From Arbacia lixula (Eukaryota > Echinodermata > Echinoidea > Arbacioida > Arbaciidae), in assembly GCA_963669155.1 (NCBI GenBank), contig OZ022581.1, positions 17,687,027 through 17,751,026 on the forward strand: DNA of 64,000 nt. The letters run 5' to 3'. This document shows positions 54,301 through 63,300 of the stretch, one piece after another. The position numbers were made by a program, and so were the translations under genes. Each line of letters starts with the position of its first letter. The stretch's first letter is position 1. The notes below the pieces were generated by a model, which saw only the letters and a program-made list of their open reading frames with translations, made no database searches and had not been told where the DNA came from.

Positions 54301-57300
54301 TTGGTGTTCTCATGGGCACGCACCATGATCTTCACCCAAGACTTGTCAATGTTGCTGAACCGCTTGGCTTCCTGGAGATCAAACACAAACAACAGGCATA
54401 TCAATCTTTGCCCCCCATGATCACGATCACAACCACAATCAAAAAATGATCTCTCCTCTTTTTACCCTCTCTTTATTCACCCCAAAATTGGGTCAAATAA
54501 TAACAACACAGCACTTCCAAATGTTGTATTATTTTCTAAATAGTTTTTATTAGTAAATAGCACACTAGTCACAATTTCTTGATATCATTTCCAGGAACAC
54601 AAGACAATAACAATATACCAAATAAGAAATAACGATCACAGTGACTAAAACGCACTGAACACACAGTGCTTATCTACGTCTGTGAAGGCCAAAAAATAAA
54701 AAATATTCTTTAAAATCATTCATGCCGATGCAAAACAAAAACAACCTTACATATACATTTACATATACAATTTTTATACAGATACATTTCAAATCCCATC
54801 TTTAAAGAATAAGAAGAGCCAAAGAAATTTGATAATCATCACCCTTATCATCACTATCGCTATTGTTTTTGTTATTAACATTATCATCATTGCCATTATC
54901 ATTATTACTATGATTATCATCATTGCTAGCATTGTATGTGTGACCTCTAACCTTTGGCAGCTGTTTGGCGATGTCTCTGGCAATGTCTCCGCTCACTGTC
55001 GCTATTTTTTTTTTGTTATTAACATTATCATCATTGTCATTATCATTATTATTATGATTATTATCATTGCTAGCATGGTATGTGTGACCTCTAACCTTTG
55101 GCAGCTGTTTGGCGATGTCTCCGCCCACGAAGACAGCCTCGAGGTAGACCCAGAGGTTCTGGACCTGCATCCACTGCTCAATGATCTCACTGGTATTGGA
55201 CAGGTTCTGCACCCACTGCTGAATGTTCTTCTTGAACGGGGCGTTATATCTGGTGGACACACAAAACAGACCAATCATTACAAATTGTGAAGACTGACTT
55301 ACAGAAATAATCCCTAATTGAAACTTTAAAGTCCCCTGCCTGCAAAACTTTATATTTGACTTCTGACTTGGACCTTTATCTGTGATATACATATACTTTG
55401 ACTTTTCACATATCATTTCTTATTCAAAACAATGTTCCTTTGTACCAAATTTAATTGTATAAATTTTTATTTAAAGATCATTAACCATAAAAATTAAGAC
55501 TTTTATCGTTGGACTTCATCATATCTGACCTGAAATTCGATTGATTATAGCGATTGTCCTGTGACGTGTTACCTTTGGATCAAGCTGATCAAGTTCTGTC
55601 CAAGGATTTAAGGATTCAACTTTGACCCTTGACCTGTGTGACCCATAAGGGAAAATGTTACCTGTTACTCATGAGGGAGCCGAGCACCATGAGGCTGTCC
55701 TCCATAAGGCCGATGATCTCGGTGGTGTTGTCTCCTCTCAGCAGCAGCTCTCCGCGGTTCTTGAAGTTACCAAATGTGAGGTCCCGGGCACTCCACTCAG
55801 CGACAGTGGCCTTCAGTTTGGCCTCGATATCCTTCTCCTTCACAGCAGATATGCAAATGTCCTACAAACACAATGGGATGATTTGATTTGAATTGAATTG
55901 AATTGAATGGGTTTGTGCATGTCTTGTACAATAGAAAGAATAGATCATCACATCCTTCAGTTTGGCTTTGATGTATTTCTCTTAGATCCTCGATACAGAC
56001 TAAGATAATACAATTGATTACCATAAAAATAACAAAAGGTCATTGTTATTCTTATTTGTAATTCAATGCAGGAGAATCTTATAACAATAATAGAAAAGAA
56101 AGGTTCTAAAATTGGAATATGGATATCATAATCTTAACTCACATTGGAATAAAAGTTATATCGGATGTTCAAGTTTCACTTTAACCTTTTGCCTGAAAAC
56201 TCACATTGATGTTTATCTCCCTCCCTTTCTCTTTCCCTTTTTTCTTTTATGTCTCTGTCTCTATATCCCTCTTTGTTTGGAGCTCTCTGTCCAATCTTCC
56301 TCTCTCCTCCCTTCCATCATTTTCCTCACCTCAATATCCTCCTTATTCTGCAGCAGTTGTGTCTCAATGATGTTGCACAGACTAAAGGATTCCTCCTCTA
56401 TCAATGTCTCTCTGTATTCCCCTTCCCCCCTTCCTTCTCTCACCACCCTCTCTCTAATTCTCCCCCCCCCCCACCCCCATCCTCCTCACCTCAATATCCT
56501 CCTTATTCTGCAGCAGCGGTGCCTCCATGTTGCATAGACTAAAGGATTCCTCCTCTGTCAATGTCTCCCTGTATTCCCCCTTTCCCCCTTCCTTCTCTCA
56601 CCACCCTCTCTCTAATTCTCCCCCCCTGCCCCCACCCTCCTCACCTCAATATCCTCCTTTTTCTGCAGCAGTGGTGCTTCTATGATGCTGCACAGACTAA
56701 AGGATTCCTCCTCTGTCAATGTCTCCCTGTATTCCCCTTTCCCACCTCCCTTCTCTCACCACCCTCTCTCTAACCCCCCCCCCCCCCACCCTCACCCTCA
56801 TCTTCCTCACCTCAATATCCTCCTTATTCTGCAGCAGCGGTGCCTCCATGATGTTGCATAGACTAAAGGACTCCTCCTATGTCTTTGTCTCCCTGTATTC
56901 CCCCTTTCCCTCCTTCCTTCTCTCACCACCCTCTCTCGAATTCTCCACCCCCCCCCCCCTACCCTCCTTCTCCTCACCTCAATATCCTCCTTATTCTGCA
57001 GCAGTGGTGCATCCATGATGTTGCACAGACTGAAGGATTCCTCCTCTATCAATGTCTCCCTGTATTCCCCCTTCCTTCTCTCACCACCCTCTCTCTTATT
57101 CTCCCACCCTCTCTCTAATTCTCCCCCCCCCCCCCGCCCCACCCTCATCCTCCTCATCCTTCTCACCTCAATATCCTCCTTATTCTGCAGCAGTGGTGCT
57201 TCCATGATGTTGCGCAGGCAGAAGGACTCATTCTCCACCTCAAAGACATGTCCAGTGGTATCGGCCATGCGTTGCCAATGACGTGGCTTCATGGCCTTGT

Positions 57301-60300
57301 TGGTCATCAGCTCCAGAAGCGGACAGGTCTCGTTGAAGTCGTCAATCGTCTTCTTGAGGTCATTGAACGCCGGCCACTCCTTCAGTGCACGCGGCAGCTT
57401 GCGGCATCTTTTGGGGGCAGGTTTTGTATTTTCATATTTGGCTCATTACAATTATTTCTGATGTTGTCACAGTTCCTTGAAAATCATTTAACTATTTATT
57501 TAATCTATGACTGATCATTCCTCCTTAAGAGTCAAACTCCATAGCATTGTCATGAACATTTATGTATTTTAATATTTCCATCTTTCCATCTTGAAGGTTT
57601 TATTTCAGGTATTCTGTCATGGTTCCTTTAAAAACAGAAATTGAACTATTCAATTTGTTGTCATTCTCCATGTAATTTCTTATCTCATAGTATTGGCAAT
57701 TCAAAACGCTGATTTTCTTTGGCACCCTAAGTGAGCACCCTAAGGCACACTATCACTGCTGAACAGCATATACGGTCTAGAATAGTATGCTGCTTTGTAT
57801 GATGGGGGCCTCTTGCCTCGGATTCAGACAAAATCTAAGCATGCCCTGCAAATGTTAATTACTTTATAAGTTACATATATTGCAAGGTTATCATTCATTT
57901 TTGGTACCATGTCTTTCCCTTACAACATTGGTAATATATCTTTCATAAAAAGGACACTATTTCAATGCAGTCAAATGAAATTTAAGCTGCACATAATTAA
58001 AATGACATCTGTAAAAAATTGAAATTGATTAACTTGATTTATTACTAGAGGACAATGTCCTAAACTTAGTTTTTTTTCTGGAACAATATTCACAACCAAT
58101 TATTTAAGACACGTCTTTTAGATTTATGTCAATGCAATTTGTATTAATCACAAAAGTTAATCACATCAAAACTTATCAAAAAAAATCATAAAAGTGTGCA
58201 TTCTGTCCAATCCAGCTGTTTGTATAGAAACATTTGCGATGTTTTAATGATGTAGAATGTGTGAAGTGAGTAGGCATATGTGTGGCATATAGATGCAAAT
58301 GTGACAGAAGTCTGCTTTGATATGATCTGACTCGTGATAAACTGTTGTCATTGTGAGTGGAGATTTTAGAGGATATTACCAAATCTTACAATGAAACCAA
58401 TGAAGGATGTCAATATAAACCAATGTCTGAGACTATGAACCAGTGTATAAGAGCTCAAAATGTCTGGATTTTACGTCCATGTGCAGGAAGGTGCTATGTT
58501 ACGCAAAATAAGGAAGAAATATTTATTCTTCATAACTCAAAGCCAGAACTGGAATGGGGAAGACAGTTCTGTTTGTTTTTGGGGGAATGCATTGACGTTT
58601 CCTGCGAAAAGCCTATCAATCTCCATTTGGTAAAGCAATGAACCAAAGTAAACGAGCTCCAAATCTGTGTGAGTGAATGTATGCGTGTGTAAAGGAGTAT
58701 GGTATGACGCAAAAAGGGGGGGGGGGGGTGCACCAAGACTTACCATTTTTAAGAATTCTGTTTGTTTTCATTTATTTTCTTGAGCTGCTCTTGAAAAGTT
58801 CTGTCTAAACATTTGTTTTACTCAATTTTCAGTTTTGAGTGGATTACTGCAGGAATGTTTGCAGAAGGGGCTTGTGGTGGTAATTCAATATCATTAAAAA
58901 CAAATAAACCTTGTGAAGCCTAGCTATGGCCTTTAATAACAAAATGAACAAAAGAAAATACTCTTTTACATTTCTTCTTGGAAAAGGGAATTCTGAAGCA
59001 TATCTTGAAAGGTGTACATCATTTAATGAGCTCCTAAGCTACATCGCACAAAGTTTTACCCTTGTCGTAACTAGCAAAGAGACAGCCAATGGGCTCTCCA
59101 CATTGTGGCTGTTGCCATGGTAGTTATAATACATACTCTAATTACAGCAGTTGGATGCAACATTTTCCTGGACTTCTTTGAGAAAAAAAAATCCTTTCTT
59201 CCCAATAAATCAGCATGCAAGTAAGTGTTACATCAAAAACATGATTAAGACAAAAAAATGTAAATGTTCAAAAACTGCCACCAATTAGTGCAACAAAGCA
59301 GCAACGTGCATGAGGGAAGTGGGCGTGTTAATGGAGATGGTGCACATAATGAAAGGATCAAGTGACCCCTAAACATTGTCTACACATGTAGGATTTCAAG
59401 GAGAAGGATTTCACTATTTGGTTCCTGCATTTAGGGTTGGCCCTTATCACTGGGATGTAATTATCATACACTAAAGTATACTAACTCAGTTGAAACATAT
59501 TTATATGTAATATATAGTAATTCTTCTGATATTATTAACATATCTTTAATCTCAATTTCTACCTAGGTATTTATACATCTTTGTACATAACTATCATATA
59601 TGTTTGGAGAGAATTACCTATCCATTATCTTTGATATCATTTTATCTGTCTATCTCACCAATCAATCTATCCATCTATCTATCTCTCCATCTATAGATGT
59701 ATTTGGCTACCTCACAGCCTTTATATCAAAGTAGATTCTACTCCCACATAGATCAAAGAAAAATTGACACCACATTGAGTGAACTATACTAAATATGAAT
59801 ATTACTAATTCTTCTCAAACAGTGAAATCCTTCTCCTAGATTATTAGAGTAGACAGATAAGATCACTTTATCCTCTCAAGTGCAGGATGGTCAATCATGA
59901 GAAAAACAAACATTCAAACATGGTGAGAGAAAAGACAAAAATCACAAATCACATGGTTAGCATCCCAAAACAACACATGTCAGTAATAAAAACAAGTCAT
60001 GCACCATTAAGTTCTTCTTTATATCATTTCACCATTGCTGCCAATGAAAAATGTAGTTACTAATTATTAAACATGAATTTTTGAATATAAATAATGAAGG
60101 GGAAGGGAACGTGTATATGAACGGATTTTAAACTGACAACCATGCAACATCTCTGATTATCACAAATAACTGACAGCATTTCTTACAAGGTGATCAGCCC
60201 CTGAAATGTTCCCAAGTGGAAATGCTTGGATGAACAAGCCTGTGAATGATCATCAGCAGATTGTTATGGTATTAATTAAGGACGGGGCGAGGGGGGGGGG

Positions 60301-63300
60301 GGTGAGTTAAACCATCAAATCAATGCAAAACCCAGAGCACCACTATCAAACCCAACCAAGACAGAATGCATGCAGACGCACCTGTTCTGGAACTCAATCA
60401 GCTCATTGTTGATCTTCTCAATGTCCACGTCCTGCCAGAGGATGTCGTAGTACCCGTTGACGCGGTCGATGACATCGTTGTAGAGGCCGTAGAGCTTCTG
60501 GAGCAGGTTGAGCTCCTTCTTGATGACCAGGAGCTCAGGGTACTCCGTCACAGGGAGCCCAAACAGCTCCTCCCCACCCGTGTAGGTGATGAACTTACGG
60601 TAGAGGTTGTCAAAGTGGTTCTGGTAGATAAGGAGACGGTCGCTGGCCTCCTTGGGCGGCAGGCCTGTTACCATTGGCCCGGACTGGAAGGGGAGAGGGA
60701 TGAATAGACACTGGTGTGTTACCACTGCTAGGGTGCTACAAACCTACTGATGTGACAGCCAGGGATGTGTGACATAGATGGGGAATACTACAACAGCCAG
60801 TAGTCTCTGTTGCATAGAGTTTTCTGCTACTGTAAAGTGTGACTTCACATTTACAAAGATGCCATCATATTATGTTTCCCATTAGTACATGACCACACAA
60901 CCAAAAGAAATGACTCACCTTGCAGTATGAGGTGTAAAAGTTGTTACATTTAAAAAGACGCCACAATTAAACAAAGAATAACAATTAAATAAAATCTAAT
61001 GCTAAATTGCACAGGTGTGCACCAAAAAGAAATCACTCACCTCACGATACGACGAGTAGAAGTTGTCGCAGTCCTGAATGAATGTCTGGACGTTCTCCAG
61101 TAGGTTGCCCCTGAAGTTGGGCTGGATGGTGAGCAGGTGGTGTGAGGTGACCGAGGCCTGGGACGTCAGCTTGGCCCAGCTGTAGCGCAGAGTGTCCACA
61201 CGCTCTACATCCTCCTTCGCCACCAGCAGCTCATACTTGTTTAGCAGAGCGTATGATTCCTACAAGGGGACAGAAACACAATTATTGAGCAAATTCAATG
61301 ACAAAGGGGGAGAAATGCAATCGCCCAAGAGGACATGATTCTGTGGTGAGATCTTGTAGCATTTCTATTACTCATATTACTATTAAATCATGATTCTCAA
61401 CACTGTGGAAAAGGCACAAAATCATTCAACAGGGCAAAATTGTTTGGCTAGCACATGTACTACTCCTGCTATTACTGCCAGTGCTTTAGTTTACACAATG
61501 CTGGCAGAAATGGATGTGTACAATTTGTACAATATAGAATCAATGTACTTCAATCACAACTGCTTATAAAGACTGCCTCAATGGAAACAGAAAATACAGT
61601 ATTTGTGAAGAGGTGGTCTTCATAGTCATGAACAGTTACATGTTTACTGCTCTGAAGGGAGTCAAGTGGTCATCATAGACAAGAGAGTTTGTCCACAGGG
61701 TTGACGGTACAATTATAATTCAGACATCTACGATAAAGACATTTGTTTTACAATGTTAAACAATGTTACAATGTCAAAATGATGACTACCTATCAAATCT
61801 CCAAGTTACAACTCTTTACCATTACTACCACTTCCACTACTACCCAAGCATTACTCGCCCCTCACCTCAATGGGTCCGATGGCCATGTCGATGCGGATCT
61901 CGTTCTCCCGGACGTCCTTGAGGGCCTTCATGACCATACGGATGTCGTCCAGGTCCTTGATGGGGCGGCTCAGCTTCTTGTTGATGTCGTCGATGAACTC
62001 AATGATCTCATCCATCATGGTGCGGTACTTCTCGTTGCAGGCCTTGCCGTACGCCACACACCAAGCCTTGGTCTCCGTCGTCAGCGACATCTTTTCAATT
62101 CAATTCAATTCAATTCAATTTTATTGCAATCAAAATGTGCTTTGCAGCACAAAGCTGACTTGGACATAGATAGCTGGCAATGTTTTGAGGCAGGAATTCA
62201 AATTTCTATTTAGCTAAATGCAAAATGTTTTGTATTTGTGTGCTTTTGAGTTTCATTGAAAAAAAAATGTTTTAATGAGGCCAGAAAAGAGCAAGCATAC
62301 CACCACAACAAAAATAGTTGGAAGGTGCTTACACGTTCTCACCATCCATGAAAATACTACAATAGTTCATCATTACAACAGATAATTTTAGACTATTTCA
62401 TAATAACCAAAGCCCCAGGAAAAACACTGATGGGGCTACTCTGAATAAATATAGCTTTTTTTAAAAGAAATGAATAAATAACTCCATAAATATGAAAATT
62501 AACATACATTAATGGTAAGATGAAGCACACATACCTTGAGCATTTCTGTATAGAGAGCAATGGCACCAACATTGTAGAACTCTGGCTCAGCCAAGATGGC
62601 CTCCTCCAGCTCTCGGTAGTGGACGATGGTTGACTGGAAGTCGCTCAGCTTGGGCTGCTGGCTCAGGAACTCCTGCACCGTCTCCTCCCGCTCCTTCTGC
62701 CAGATCGGGTGGTAGCAGGCAAAGCGCTCCAGGGCCGTGATTACCTCCTGGGAGCCGAGGGAGAAGGAAGACATCCAAACATTGTTAAACCTTTTTTTCA
62801 ATCATTTACAAGATGAGCTTGTGATCTTTATCACTGGGAGCAGCAGGGGAGAGGAGGAAATCCAAACATTGTGACAACTCATTTACTTTTTGGGAGCAAG
62901 GATGTGATCTTTATTACTGGGAGCAAGCAAATTTGATTTTCTGCATGAAATTCCCCCCAAGGAAGATTCTTTTCATAAGTGGTAACTTGTCCCAACAAAG
63001 TTGATTAAGTTTGAGATTTCCCCTCTCTTCCACAGGAAATAACAGGAATTTGCAAACATTTTGATTGGTTTACGCAACTGGGAATTGATTAATTCTTATC
63101 TAATGACTTTCCGGATGGGGTGGTAGCACTAAAGGAGCTGTGATTGCTTATAGGACTTGTGGAATACATCTTATGTTGAAACATGCTCTGGGAGAAGAAA
63201 TCCTTCAAGGGAGTAAAGGCAGACCAATCAGAGAAACATACTGACTACATTTTGAGAAATATGATGAGAGAAATTTGAAACTCTGAACAAGACAATGCCC

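Noticed and set aside
54802-55416. Asn/Asp-rich 204-codon protein as an independent gene
   Set aside because: It is exon 9 plus read-through into intronic ATT/ATC repeats and the exon 9 copy.
56112-57118. Plus-strand Ser/Pro/Leu frames (SLYSPFPPS-type)
   Set aside because: Antisense of the exon 7-edge array; periodicity comes from the array itself.
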